Shown piece by piece: positions 26,534-34,632 of a DNA stretch of 64,000 nucleotides. The notes beneath the pieces were generated by a model. The model was not told the origin of the DNA. It saw nothing but the letters and a program-made list of their open reading frames with translations, and searched no databases. Positions within the stretch are counted from its first letter, which is position 1; every line of letters starts with the position of its first letter. Source of the stretch: Devosia sp. (GTDB lineage Bacteria > Pseudomonadota > Alphaproteobacteria > Rhizobiales > Devosiaceae). The DNA lies in the NCBI RefSeq assembly GCF_024707125.1, contig NZ_JANQAH010000012.1, positions 1-64,000 on the forward strand, given 5' to 3'. A program made the position numbers and the translations under genes.

Positions 26534-27319
26534 TCAATCGACCTGGGCGCCGCCGGTTGCATTGGCGAGGGTGGCGGTCATGCTGGAGGCGAGGTCGCTG
26601 GCGAGCAGGACCACCGCGTCGGCCACCTGCCCCAGCGAGGAGATGCGGCGCAGCGGGGTATCCTTGGCGACTTCGGCGTGCATTTCCTCGAAAGTGATGC
26701 CCTTTTCGCGGGCGTGGATCAGCCAGGCCTCGCGCACGCCGGCAGCGTCGGGCGAACCGGGGGAACGGACCCAGCAACAGCGGACGCCCTTTGGGCCGTT
26801 CTCGGCGGCGAGATGGCGGAGGTAGTGTTCCACCGCAGCGCAGGCGATGCCGAAGCCGCCCATTTCGGTATAGGCCTCGCGTGCGGCATTGGCGGTGATG
26901 CCGAGAATGGCGCCGCCGCCGTTCTCGCCCATGTGCCGGGCCGTGGTGGCGCCGATATTGAACCAGGATTTCAGGCCCCGCTCGACCGGCATGATGAAGC
27001 GATCGTATTCGAGATCGATGATCGGCGTGCCTTGCGCATCGCCCCAATCGATGGCGCTGAAGACGACGTTGACGGGGCCACCTTTGCCGATTGCGTCTTG
27101 TAGATGCGCTTCAACCGAGGCGCGATCCAACGCGTCTACGGTGCCGACGTGAACGGTGCCGCCTTTGGCGCGCAGCTCTTCGGCAAATGCCTCCAGCCGT
27201 TCGCGGCCGCGGGCGGCCAGATGGACCACCGCCCCCTCGCGGACGAAGGCGCTTGCCACCGCGCCACCGACGGCGCCGCTGCCGCCATAGACGATGGCGG
27301 TCTTTCCCTTGAGCAGCAT
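26534..27319 (-). CDS. SDR family protein, atypical active site
   Basis: A 261-residue Rossmann-fold short-chain dehydrogenase. The nucleotide motif is GGSGAVGGAVA (a variant of TGxxxGxG), and the rest follows the SDR pattern through the C-terminal SMTATLANATGG. The catalytic Tyr-x-x-x-Lys is not there: the aligned stretch reads GFGIACAAVEHYL, placing Phe and Cys at the Tyr and Lys positions. It may be inactive, use another mechanism, or serve as a binding protein. ATG 27319 is the start; GAGGGA lies upstream. Confidence 0.82.
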   Translation of the reverse strand: MLLKGKTAIVYGGSGAVGGAVASAFVREGAVVHLAARGRERLEAFAEELRAKGGTVHVGTVDALDRASVEAHLQDAIGKGGPVNVVFSAIDWGDAQGTPIIDLEYDRFIMPVERGLKSWFNIGATTARHMGENGGGAILGITANAAREAYTEMGGFGIACAAVEHYLRHLAAENGPKGVRCCWVRSPGSPDAAGVREAWLIHAREKGITFEEMHAEVAKDTPLRRISSLGQVADAVVLLASDLASSMTATLANATGGAQVD

Positions 27320-27401
27320 AAATTGTCCCTCCCATGCGCAGCCGCAGCCGCCTCCTGCCACGACGGGCGAGGAAGGGAGATTTAGACAGGCTTTTGGAGA
27401 A

Positions 27402-27821
27402 TTATCGCTGGTCGGGCGGCGGGACGTTGGTGCTGGTTTTGCACTCGATCAGCCAGACGTCGTAAACGGGGTGATCGACGGCGTTGAGGGCCGGGCTATC
27501 GGCGAACATCCAGCCGGTGAAAATGCGCTTGGCGGTGCCGTCCAGCGAGCGCTGGTCGACTTCGAGGAAGGCCGAGGTGCGCTGCAGGGTGTCGGTGGCG
27601 GGGCGGTCGTAGCAGGCGCGTGGCGTTATCTCGAGGGCGCCGAAGAGGACGGTTTCGTCGATATAGACGTCAAAGCGCGTGATGCGGCCGGTGATCTTGT
27701 CGAGGCCGGCTAGGGTCGCGACGGGATGAGCCATGGGTTGCGCGCTGGCGGGCGCAACAGCAAGCGCCAGCCCGAGGAAGGCCAGCGCAGCAAAAAGGCG
27801 GGAGAGGAAGCGCAGAGGCAT
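27402..27821 (-). CDS. DUF2155 domain-containing secreted protein
   Basis: A 139-residue exported protein with a signal peptide cleaved near ASA (residue 27). The DUF2155 core includes LAGLDKITGRITRFDVYIDETVLFGALEITPRACYDRP and the later IFTGWMFADSPALNAVDHPVYDVWLIEC, with two Cys that probably pair. The function is unknown. In alphaproteobacteria it is regularly found beside the NDUFA12 gene, as here (six bases apart), so a role around respiratory complex I or the envelope is possible. Confidence 0.9.
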   Translation of the reverse strand: MPLRFLSRLFAALAFLGLALAVAPASAQPMAHPVATLAGLDKITGRITRFDVYIDETVLFGALEITPRACYDRPATDTLQRTSAFLEVDQRSLDGTAKRIFTGWMFADSPALNAVDHPVYDVWLIECKTSTNVPPPDQR

Positions 27822-27827
27822 GGGCCC

Positions 27828-28226
27828 TTATTCGGGCGACCAGGCCTGATAATCGCCGGTGACGCGCGGACGCTCGCCGCTCTTGAGCAGGCTGCCATCG
27901 GGGCGATAGGCTTCCGCCGTGCCGGTGAGATTGGCCTGATGCGGCTTTTCCCAGGCGCGCGGCTTGTAGTTTGCGTCGGTTGGGACAACGTCGGTGCGGT
28001 AGTGCATCCAGCCGTGCCAGCCGGGCGGAATGGCCGACGCGTCAGCGTAACCGGCATAGGTTACGTAGCGGCGGTTGGCCTTCTTGTCCTGATAGTAGCG
28101 GTTGCCGAATTCGTCGGAGCCGACATAGTTGCCGAAGCGCTTGATCCAGAGGCGCGTTCCCCAGGTCTGGCCGCGCCACCAGGCGAAGATTTCGGTGAGG
28201 AATTGCTTGGTATCAGACTTGGCCAC
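27828..28226 (-). CDS. NADH:ubiquinone oxidoreductase accessory subunit, NDUFA12 family
   Basis: A 132-residue homologue of the mitochondrial complex I accessory subunit NDUFA12 (B17.2), which alphaproteobacterial complex I also carries at the Q-module/peripheral-arm junction. Markers are VGSDEFGNRYYQDK, RRYVTYAG and PPGWHGWMHYRTD, all conserved from bacteria to humans. It is encoded away from any nuo operon in this window, next to DUF2155 as is usual. Confidence 0.95.
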   Translation of the reverse strand: MAKSDTKQFLTEIFAWWRGQTWGTRLWIKRFGNYVGSDEFGNRYYQDKKANRRYVTYAGYADASAIPPGWHGWMHYRTDVVPTDANYKPRAWEKPHQANLTGTAEAYRPDGSLLKSGERPRVTGDYQAWSPE

Positions 28227-28361
28227 GAGACGATTCCGCTCAACAGGAACGATTTGTCTGGCGGTTTATCATGCTCGCCGCGAGGAGCCTAGACCAAAGC
28301 GACGCATTTTGGCTGCAACTTGGCGCGAGCGCGGGCGGGAATGGCACGGGAGGAGAATGGG

Positions 28362-29546
28362 GTGAGGCTTTCTGCTTTTCTCAGAGTCTATTACGCCTAT
28401 GCCTTCCTGTTCGACTTCATCTTTGCCTATGCCGTCTATACGGCGCTGTTTTCGCTCGAAGGGCTGAGCACGAGTGAGATCGGCGTGCTGCTGGCCTTCT
28501 GGTCGGCTTCGGCGATCGTGCTGGAAATGCCGTCGGGGGCGCTGTCGGATCATTTTGACCGGCGGGTGTTATTGGTGTTCGCGCCGCTGGCGAAGGCCGG
28601 GACTTTTGTGCTTTGGGGGCTCGCACAGGGCGATTTCTGGATCTACGGCGCAGGCTTTCTGCTCTGGAGCCTTGGGCAGGCGCTGCAATCAGGTTCGCGC
28701 GAGGCGCTGCTCTATGAGCGGATGGCGGCCGAGGGACGGACAGACGAATTCGACAAGGTGCTGGGGCGGGACAATGCCGCCGAAGGGCTGGGCATTGGGC
28801 TTGGCACGCTGTTTGGCGGGTTTGTCGCCTATTGGAGCTTTGAGTGGGCCATCTGGCTCTCTATTCCCCCGCTGTTGGTTGCTGCCATTCTGGCTTTCTG
28901 GCTGGAGGATGTGCGGCGCAATGGGGTCGCCGAGGACGATGGCGATGTGGAGGGGGGCTACTTCACTCATTTCGTCCACGCCTGGCGCGAGTTCCGCGAG
29001 CGGGCGGAGTTGCGCTTTGTCACCACCTATATAGCGACCGGCCTGCTGGTCTTTGAGGTGCTCGAAGAGTTTGACGAGCTTTACTATCTCGCCGTGTCGC
29101 TGCCGGTCTGGGCCTGGGGCATCGTGGCGGCGGGCGTCGAGGCCATTTTTGCGCTGGCCAGCATTCATGCCTATCGACTGGCGGGGCGTCCCTGGCTCGC
29201 CTGGACACTGCCGGCTCTGGGCGGGGTTTTGCTGATAGCGGCTTCGCAGGGACGGACAGCGCCTTATGTACTGCTTCTTGCCGCCGGCTACATCGTGGTT
29301 GCGCCAGTGACGGTGCTGGCCGAGGCGCGCTTTCAGAAGATCATGGAAGGCAAGAGCCGGGCGACGACGACTTCGGCACTGGTGATGGCCGAGAATGTCG
29401 TGGGCATCGTGGCGACGCTGGTGTTTGGGTTTCTGGCGGATTGGGTCGGCATCCTCCCGGCCTATGGATGGGCCGGACTGGTCATGGCGCCTTTTGTGTT
29501 CTGGGTGATTGCGCGGCAGAGGCGGGGTTTTCGGGCGACGGATTAG
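28362..29546 (+). CDS. MFS transporter
   Basis: A 394-residue major facilitator with about twelve helices. The loop between helices 2 and 3 reads EMPSGALSDHFDRRVLL, a good match to the MFS signature GxxxDxxxRR. Substrate unknown. I chose GTG 28362 because AGGAG (28351-28355) is six bases upstream; an ATG at 28341 lacks a site. The gene is monocistronic or leads into the VOC gene 63 bases downstream. Confidence 0.88.
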   Translation: MRLSAFLRVYYAYAFLFDFIFAYAVYTALFSLEGLSTSEIGVLLAFWSASAIVLEMPSGALSDHFDRRVLLVFAPLAKAGTFVLWGLAQGDFWIYGAGFLLWSLGQALQSGSREALLYERMAAEGRTDEFDKVLGRDNAAEGLGIGLGTLFGGFVAYWSFEWAIWLSIPPLLVAAILAFWLEDVRRNGVAEDDGDVEGGYFTHFVHAWREFRERAELRFVTTYIATGLLVFEVLEEFDELYYLAVSLPVWAWGIVAAGVEAIFALASIHAYRLAGRPWLAWTLPALGGVLLIAASQGRTAPYVLLLAAGYIVVAPVTVLAEARFQKIMEGKSRATTTSALVMAENVVGIVATLVFGFLADWVGILPAYGWAGLVMAPFVFWVIARQRRGFRATD

Positions 29547-29609
29547 CCACCTATTTCCCGTCACAAGACAGGTTTAGGCTGGGCCATCGGCCAGCGAGAG
29601 GAGACAGCC

Positions 29610-30026
29610 ATGACCGTACGTCTCAATCCCTATATCAACTTCCGCAACAATGCCCGCGAAGCGCTTGCCTTCTATCACTCGATCTTTGGTGGCGAGCTGA
29701 ACCTGTCGACCTATGCCGAGGGCGGCATGCCGCATGATCCGGCCGAGGCGCAGAAGATCATGCATGGGCAGCTCGACGCGCCCAATGGCATGACGCTGAT
29801 GATTTCGGATGCACCGGCCAGCATGCCAATCCCCGACGAGAGCAATATTTCGGTGTCGTTGAGCGGGGACGACGAAGCCACCTTGCGCGGCTACTGGAAC
29901 GGTCTTTCAGCCGGCGGGCAGCCTATGATGCCGCTCGAAAAGGCGCCGTGGGGTGATACGTTCGGCATGCTGGTCGACAAGTTCGGCGTGAGCTGGATGG
30001 TCAATATCGCCGGCCAGCCGGGCTGA
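29610..30026 (+). CDS. VOC family protein, PhnB/YjdN-like
   Basis: A 138-residue VOC protein of the PhnB type: LNPYINFRNNAREALAFYHSIFGGEL at the N-terminus, MHGQLDAPNGMTLMISDAP in the middle, and WGDTFGMLVDKFGVSWMVNI at the end. Family members are often annotated as 3-demethylubiquinone methyltransferase-like, but that is not supported; the function is unknown. A GAGGAGA site precedes ATG 29610, and a terminator hairpin follows at 30033. Confidence 0.88.
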   Translation: MTVRLNPYINFRNNAREALAFYHSIFGGELNLSTYAEGGMPHDPAEAQKIMHGQLDAPNGMTLMISDAPASMPIPDESNISVSLSGDDEATLRGYWNGLSAGGQPMMPLEKAPWGDTFGMLVDKFGVSWMVNIAGQPG

Positions 30027-30032
30027 GCACGC

Positions 30033-30057
30033 AAGGCGGGCCTTCGGGCCCGCCCTT
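30033..30057 (+). terminator. Hairpin after PhnB-like VOC gene
   Basis: GGCGGGCC-TTCG-GGCCCGCC stem with UUCG loop flanked by AA and CTT; the T tract is short, so termination may be partial. Confidence 0.65.
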
Positions 30058-30142
30058 CCCCAGATCACATTTCATCACGCAGGCGAACTCGCGCACTGCC
30101 GAGGCGTTGTGCCGTCATCTCGCACAGATAGGGAGACGAGAA

Positions 30143-30622
30143 ATGGCGCAGATGCATCACCGCGGCGGGCTGGTGCCGCAGGAAACCAATTTTGACAATG
30201 CCGACCAGGCAGGCATTGCCCAACCCTATAGCCAGAGCGAAATCGAAGACCTGCTCTATGGCGACGACCGGCCGGTCGACGAACGGTTGGCGCGGCTTCG
30301 CGAGATGCGCGAAGAAACGGCCATTCGCGAAAGCGGCGACTGGGGGGATGAAGACCCCGCGGCCATGCTGGAGGAAATCGATCGGGCCATTGAGGAACTG
30401 AGCGGAGACCGCGAAGCCAGCGATGCCAATTTCGGCATCGAGGACACGATGCTGGATGACCCGTCAAATCACTCCCATGCCCTTTCGCCCGATGACGAGG
30501 ATGCGCTGCGGGAGCTTTCCGGCGAAGCGCAGGACGATGGCGAAGACAGCTTTTACGAGGAAGACGAAGACGGCCCAGCAGATGATGACCACTGGGCCGG
30601 CAGCGAAGAATTCCGGCACTAG
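30143..30622 (+). CDS. Acidic protein of unknown function (159 aa)
   Basis: Not recognised. A soluble, very acidic protein rich in Asp, Glu and Ser, with a central helical segment (DERLARLREMREETAIRES, then AAMLEEIDRAIEELS) that may form a helical hairpin. The C-terminal third is nearly all acidic or Ser/Gly and looks disordered. No signal peptide. GGAG lies upstream of ATG 30143. Composition resembles nucleic-acid mimics or intrinsically disordered regulators, but that is only an impression. Confidence 0.6.
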   Translation: MAQMHHRGGLVPQETNFDNADQAGIAQPYSQSEIEDLLYGDDRPVDERLARLREMREETAIRESGDWGDEDPAAMLEEIDRAIEELSGDREASDANFGIEDTMLDDPSNHSHALSPDDEDALRELSGEAQDDGEDSFYEEDEDGPADDDHWAGSEEFRH

Positions 30623-30666
30623 AGCGCATGTCCTTGTCCTGACGTCGGCGACCTCAGGAGACTGCT

Positions 30667-31578
30667 CTAGGGCGTCTGGACACCCTTTGTAGCGAGATAG
30701 ATTGAGTAGACCGAGGTGGTGGCGGTGATGAAGAGCCGGTTGCCCCTCGGACCGCCAAAGGTGAGATTGGCGACGCCTTCCGGGACGTTGATGCGGCCGA
30801 GCAGCGTGCCGTCCGGGGCGTAGCAGTGAACGGCGGGGCCGCCGCTGGTCCACACGTTGCCGTGGACGTCCACACGCATACCGTCTGGAATGCCGCTCGC
30901 GAGCGTGCAGAACTCGCGGCCATTGGCGAGGGTTTTGCCGTCGATCACATCAAAAACGCGGATGATGCGCGGGTGGTCCAGCTTATGGCTGGAGCCGGAG
31001 TCGGCGACGTAAAGCCGCTTTTCGTCGGGCGAGAAGGCCAAGCCATTGGGTTGCAGGAAGTCTGTCGCGACGGCGGTCAGGGTGCCGCTGTCTGGATCGA
31101 GGCGGTAGACGTTGTGCGTTGCCTGTTCGGGCTCGGCCTGGAAACCTTCATAGTCCGAGAGGATGCCGTAGGTGGGGTCGGTGAACCAGACGCTGCCGCT
31201 TGAATGCACCACGACATCGTTGGGCGAATTGAGGCGCTTGCCCTCAAAACGGTCGGCGAGGACGGTGATTGTGCCATCGTATTCGGTGCGCGTGACGCGG
31301 CGTTGGCCGTGTTCGCAGGAAACGAGGCGGCCCTGACGATCGCGAGTATTGCCGTTGGAAAAGTTGGAATCGGCACGATAGACGGAAACCGTGCCGTCGG
31401 GCTGGTAGCGCATCATCCGATGATTGGGGATGTCGCTCCAGAGGAGATAGTCGCCATCTTTGAACCAGATCGGCCCTTCGGCCCAGCGGCAGCCGGTATA
31501 AAGCTGCTCAAGTTGGGCACTGCGGATGATGAGATCGCGAAAGCGCTCATCGATGACTTCGTGGACCGAGCCCGACAT
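30667..31578 (-). CDS. SMP-30/gluconolactonase/LRE family protein
   Basis: A six-bladed beta-propeller lactonase of 303 residues. Metal-ligand candidates: E34 in [10 protein letters not shown]120 in [23 protein letters not shown], and the Asp in [10 protein letters not shown]. This set matches the SMP-30 Ca/Zn site. Likely hydrolyses a sugar lactone such as gluconolactone. Start is ATG 31578 with GGAGG nine bases upstream; the longer upstream frame has no support. It stands alone, divergent from the CAP-domain lipoprotein gene. Confidence 0.87.
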   Translation of the reverse strand: MSGSVHEVIDERFRDLIIRSAQLEQLYTGCRWAEGPIWFKDGDYLLWSDIPNHRMMRYQPDGTVSVYRADSNFSNGNTRDRQGRLVSCEHGQRRVTRTEYDGTITVLADRFEGKRLNSPNDVVVHSSGSVWFTDPTYGILSDYEGFQAEPEQATHNVYRLDPDSGTLTAVATDFLQPNGLAFSPDEKRLYVADSGSSHKLDHPRIIRVFDVIDGKTLANGREFCTLASGIPDGMRVDVHGNVWTSGGPAVHCYAPDGTLLGRINVPEGVANLTFGGPRGNRLFITATTSVYSIYLATKGVQTP

Positions 31579-31769
31579 TTTCTTCCCCTCCAGCGGCAGG
31601 AAAGATGTGCCCTGCCAAGACCCTGCCGCAAATGTGGCGGACAAGGCAGGGGCGACCATAATTGGGGGTTTTGCGCGCGGCAATGCCGAAGCAGAGCGGA
31701 TTAACCTCACATCAGGCTCGCCGTGAGACTTTGGCGGCAATCGGCCCCACGAGCCCAAAAAGGATTCCA

Positions 31770-32252
31770 ATGAAAACCTCGTTTCTTCGTATCGCCGCCA
31801 TCGGTGTTGCCCTATCAGCCACGATTGCCATCGCCGGATGCTCGATGATGGGTGGCGGCGCCGCGCCGACGGCCCTTGCCTCGGGCCTGACGGCCCGCAT
31901 GGACCAGCCGAACGCGCGCCTTGATCGGGCGCAGGCCATCAATCTCGTCAATGCCTATCGCTCGACGCGTGGCGTGCCCGCGCTGGCGGCAGATGCCGGT
32001 CTCGATGGGACGGCGCAGGCGCTGGCCAATCAGTATGCGCAGACTGGTACTGCTCCGGCGACGCCGGCTGGCATGACCGTGATGAAGCTCAGCGCGGGGT
32101 ATGCGACCTTCGCGGATACGTTCTCGGGCTGGCGCAATAGCCCCGCCGATGCAGCGGGTCTCGTGGCGCAGGGCAGCAAGGCGGGCCTTGGCGTGGCCTA
32201 CAATGCTGCATCCAGCTACGGGGTCTATTGGGTGCTCGTCGTTGCCAACTGA
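31770..32252 (+). CDS. CAP/SCP-domain lipoprotein
   Basis: A 160-residue lipoprotein. The signal peptide ends in the lipobox IAGC (Cys at about residue 24). The CAP domain starts near residue 48 with RAQAINLVNAYRSTRGVPALAADAGLDGTAQALANQYAQTG and ends with a beta segment YGVYWVLVVAN. The classical His-Glu-His tetrad of CAP proteins is missing, so a binding rather than hydrolytic role is more likely. The stop overlaps the start of tusA. Confidence 0.8.
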   Translation: MKTSFLRIAAIGVALSATIAIAGCSMMGGGAAPTALASGLTARMDQPNARLDRAQAINLVNAYRSTRGVPALAADAGLDGTAQALANQYAQTGTAPATPAGMTVMKLSAGYATFADTFSGWRNSPADAAGLVAQGSKAGLGVAYNAASSYGVYWVLVVAN

Positions 32253-32469
32253 GCCCGAACTGATCGACGCCAGGGGGCTGAAATGCCCCCTGCCCGTTCT
32301 GAAGTTGGAAAAGAAGCTGGAAGGATTGGCGCAGGGCAGCCTGCTTAGCGTTCTCGCGACCGATCCGATGGCTGCGATTGATATTCCACTCTACTGCCGG
32401 CAGCGCGGGCATGCCTGCGAGGCCAGCACGGAGGGCGAGGTGCTGCGGTTCGAGATCGTGGCTGGGTAG
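32242..32469 (+). CDS. tusA: Sulfurtransferase TusA family protein
   Basis: A 75-residue TusA/SirA-type sulfur carrier. The signature is ELIDARGLKCPLPVLKLEK with the sulfur-accepting Cys at about residue 15 in CPLP, followed by VLATDPMAAIDIPLYCRQRGH. These proteins relay sulfur, for example to tRNA 2-thiouridine or molybdenum cofactor enzymes. The only in-frame start giving a full domain is TTG 32242, which overlaps the CAP gene by 11 bases, so translation may be coupled to it. Confidence 0.85.
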   Translation: MPTEPELIDARGLKCPLPVLKLEKKLEGLAQGSLLSVLATDPMAAIDIPLYCRQRGHACEASTEGEVLRFEIVAG

Positions 32470-32496
32470 AGCCCCTACCGTCCAACTTTGCGCAGT

Positions 32497-32561
32497 GTCA
32501 TCCCCGCGAAAGCGGGGATCTTTGTTTCAAGTCAGGGATTCCCGCTTTTCGCGGGAATGAC
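32497..32561. repeat. Palindromic intergenic repeat, family B, full copy
   Basis: Same hairpin pair as at 25911-25985 with a shorter middle: GTCATCCCCGC-GAAA-GCGGGGAT and ATTCCCGC-TTTTC-GCGGGAATGAC. It lies between convergent tusA and the carboxypeptidase gene. Confidence 0.85.
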
Positions 32562-32599
32562 GCCGTGACAGAGTGGGCAACTGACGCGATGCCTCAAGA

Positions 32600-33760
32600 T
32601 TACCTGAACACCGGCCGGGGGCGCGGATAGGGAATGCCGGGGTTTCCCGCCAGTTCGAGGCCGGGACGGAGGCTGGCTTCGGTGGCGGTGTTTTCCGCGA
32701 CGTCCTGAACCGGGAAGGCCGGGATGTGGGCCGGACGCGGGCGCGGCAGGACGATGCCGGTGCGCATGCGGCCAAGATCGGTGGCGACGTGCTCCACCGC
32801 GGCAATGGTGTCGGTGAGATAGCTCGGCTGGCCCTTGAGCCCCATGGGGAAGACTGCTTCCTGGGCTTTCACATATTCTGCTGCGCCCTTGCCGCAGATA
32901 TTGGGGCGCATATCGACCGGCGCGGCGCCGACGGCGTTGGCAAGAGCAAGGACGTTCTGGCCGGTGCCCGATGCGGAGCCCGAAAGGCCCTTGAGGAGGA
33001 GTTCGGCGGCGCGCTCGTTGCGATCGCGGCCCGAGGAGCCGCCGAGAACCACCGCCATGAGGCGGCGGCCGTTGCGGTCGACATCGGCGACGAGGTTCAG
33101 GCCCGAAGCACAGACATAGCCGGTCTTCATGCCGATGGCGCCGGCGAAGGTTGTCAGGATTTCGTTCTGCGATTCCAGCTTCTGGCCGTTGATGCGAACG
33201 ACGCTGGTGCGGAACATCTGCATGTATTGCGGAAAGCTCTGCTCGATATAGAGCGAGAGAATGGCGAGGTCGCGGGCCGTCGTCACCTGGCGCGGGTCGT
33301 GCAGGCCGTTGGAGTTGACGAAATGGGTTGCGGTGAGGCCCATGCGCTGGGCGACGTCGTTCATCTTGGCGACGAAGCTGGCTTCATTGCCACCGATGGT
33401 TTCGGCAATGGCAACGGCCATGTCGTTGGCCGACTTGACGATGAGAATGTAGAGCGCGTCTTCGAGCGAGACGGAGGTGTCGACCTTGAGACCGGAGCGG
33501 CTTGGGGCCTGGCTCAGCGCATATTTGGAGAGCGTGACCGGCGTTTCCAGCGTCACCGTGCCCTTGGCGATCTCCTCGAAGGCAACATAGGCGGTCATCA
33601 GCTTGGTGAGCGAGGCCGGGTGCCAAGGCTGGCCGGCATCCTCGGCGTAGAGAACCTGCAGGGTATCGCGATCGACGAGGAGGAGCGGGGTCGCCCATGC
33701 CGGCACCAGGCTTGCGCAGCTCAGGACAAGGGCAATGGCGATACGACGCAACAACAGCAC
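32600..33760 (-). CDS. D-alanyl-D-alanine carboxypeptidase (peptidase S11)
   Basis: A second periplasmic low-molecular-weight PBP, 386 residues. It has a signal peptide ending near WA (about residue 22), the SLTK motif in HPASLTKLMTAY, SAN in IVKSANDMAVAIAE, and KTG in GMKTGYVCASG. The tail after about residue 280 is Pro/Arg-rich with PRPRP repeated twice and no SPOR domain, unlike the paralogue at 1942-3522. The start is GTG 33760. A role in pentapeptide trimming is well founded; how the two enzymes divide the work is unknown. Confidence 0.93.
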   Translation of the reverse strand: MLLLRRIAIALVLSCASLVPAWATPLLLVDRDTLQVLYAEDAGQPWHPASLTKLMTAYVAFEEIAKGTVTLETPVTLSKYALSQAPSRSGLKVDTSVSLEDALYILIVKSANDMAVAIAETIGGNEASFVAKMNDVAQRMGLTATHFVNSNGLHDPRQVTTARDLAILSLYIEQSFPQYMQMFRTSVVRINGQKLESQNEILTTFAGAIGMKTGYVCASGLNLVADVDRNGRRLMAVVLGGSSGRDRNERAAELLLKGLSGSASGTGQNVLALANAVGAAPVDMRPNICGKGAAEYVKAQEAVFPMGLKGQPSYLTDTIAAVEHVATDLGRMRTGIVLPRPRPAHIPAFPVQDVAENTATEASLRPGLELAGNPGIPYPRPRPVFR

Positions 33761-33926
33761 GGGGAATCTCTTAAGCAGGTCTTACGGGGGCGCGGCCACT
33801 CTTAGCAGCGTCCTTCTGAAGCCTCAAGAAATGGGGCAAAGTTTGACACGACCGTGAATGGGCTGCTGACGCAGATTGTCGCGGAGAAGCGAAATCGTGA
33901 GGCTCGAACCACTAAGGGATTACGCC

Positions 33927-34496
33927 ATGACCACTTTCGTTACCATTCTCACGCCCGGCTATGCCGATTGGGAAACCGCGCTGCTCAATGCCGCAGCCCG
34001 CAGCTACTATGGGATTAACACGCTTTTCGCGACGCCGGACGGCGAGGAAGTCGTGTCCTCGGGCGGGCTGAAGGTGACGCCGCATATGGCGGTGGCGGAT
34101 ATCAATGTCGAAGAAATCGATGCGCTGCTGGTGAATGGCGGCACGATCTGGAGCACGCCTTGTGCGCCGGATATTGCCGATGTGTTGCGAAAGGCACACG
34201 CCGCCGGCAAGACGGTGGGCGGGATTTGTGACGGGACACTGGCGCTGGCGCGGGCGGGGTTGCTCGACGAGGTGGCGCATACGTCCAACGGGCCGGAGAG
34301 CTTGCCGGATACGGGCTACAAGGGCGTGGAGCACTATCGGGATCAGCCGCAAGCGGTTTTGGCCGGCAAGATCATTACGGCGCCGGGCACCGCGCCCGTC
34401 AGTTTCATGGGCGCGGTGTTTGAATCGCTCGGGATGCGCAATGGCGATATGGATTTTTATCTCGGGCTTTATGGCACCGAGCATAAGGCGGCGTAG
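33927..34496 (+). CDS. DJ-1/PfpI family protein
   Basis: A 189-residue glutamine-amidotransferase-like fold. The reactive Cys sits in GGICDGTLALARAGLL at the nucleophile elbow, and Glu near the N-terminus (YADWETALLNA) is at the usual place of the DJ-1 acid. Close relatives are annotated as putative intracellular proteases, glyoxalases or deglycases; none of these can be assigned here. ATG 33927 follows GGGAT, a weak site. Confidence 0.83.
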   Translation: MTTFVTILTPGYADWETALLNAAARSYYGINTLFATPDGEEVVSSGGLKVTPHMAVADINVEEIDALLVNGGTIWSTPCAPDIADVLRKAHAAGKTVGGICDGTLALARAGLLDEVAHTSNGPESLPDTGYKGVEHYRDQPQAVLAGKIITAPGTAPVSFMGAVFESLGMRNGDMDFYLGLYGTEHKAA

Positions 34497-34527
34497 AGGC
34501 CAACTTGAGTGACGTTCTCTCGGCTGG

Positions 34528-34601
34528 CGTCACCACCGGGCTTGTCCCGGTGGTCCCCAGCGGAGGCGAGATGGATTGCCGGGACAAGCCCGGCAATGAC
34601 G
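34528..34601. repeat. Palindromic intergenic repeat, family A, full copy
   Basis: Near-identical to 21871-21943: CGTCACCACCGGGCTTGTCC, a short spacer, then GAGATGGATTGCCGGGACAA and the closing arm ending CAATGAC. It sits between the convergent DJ-1 and GH3 genes. Confidence 0.87.
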
Positions 34602-34632
34602 ATGGAGGGGAGAGTGACACTCCCTCGCCTTC

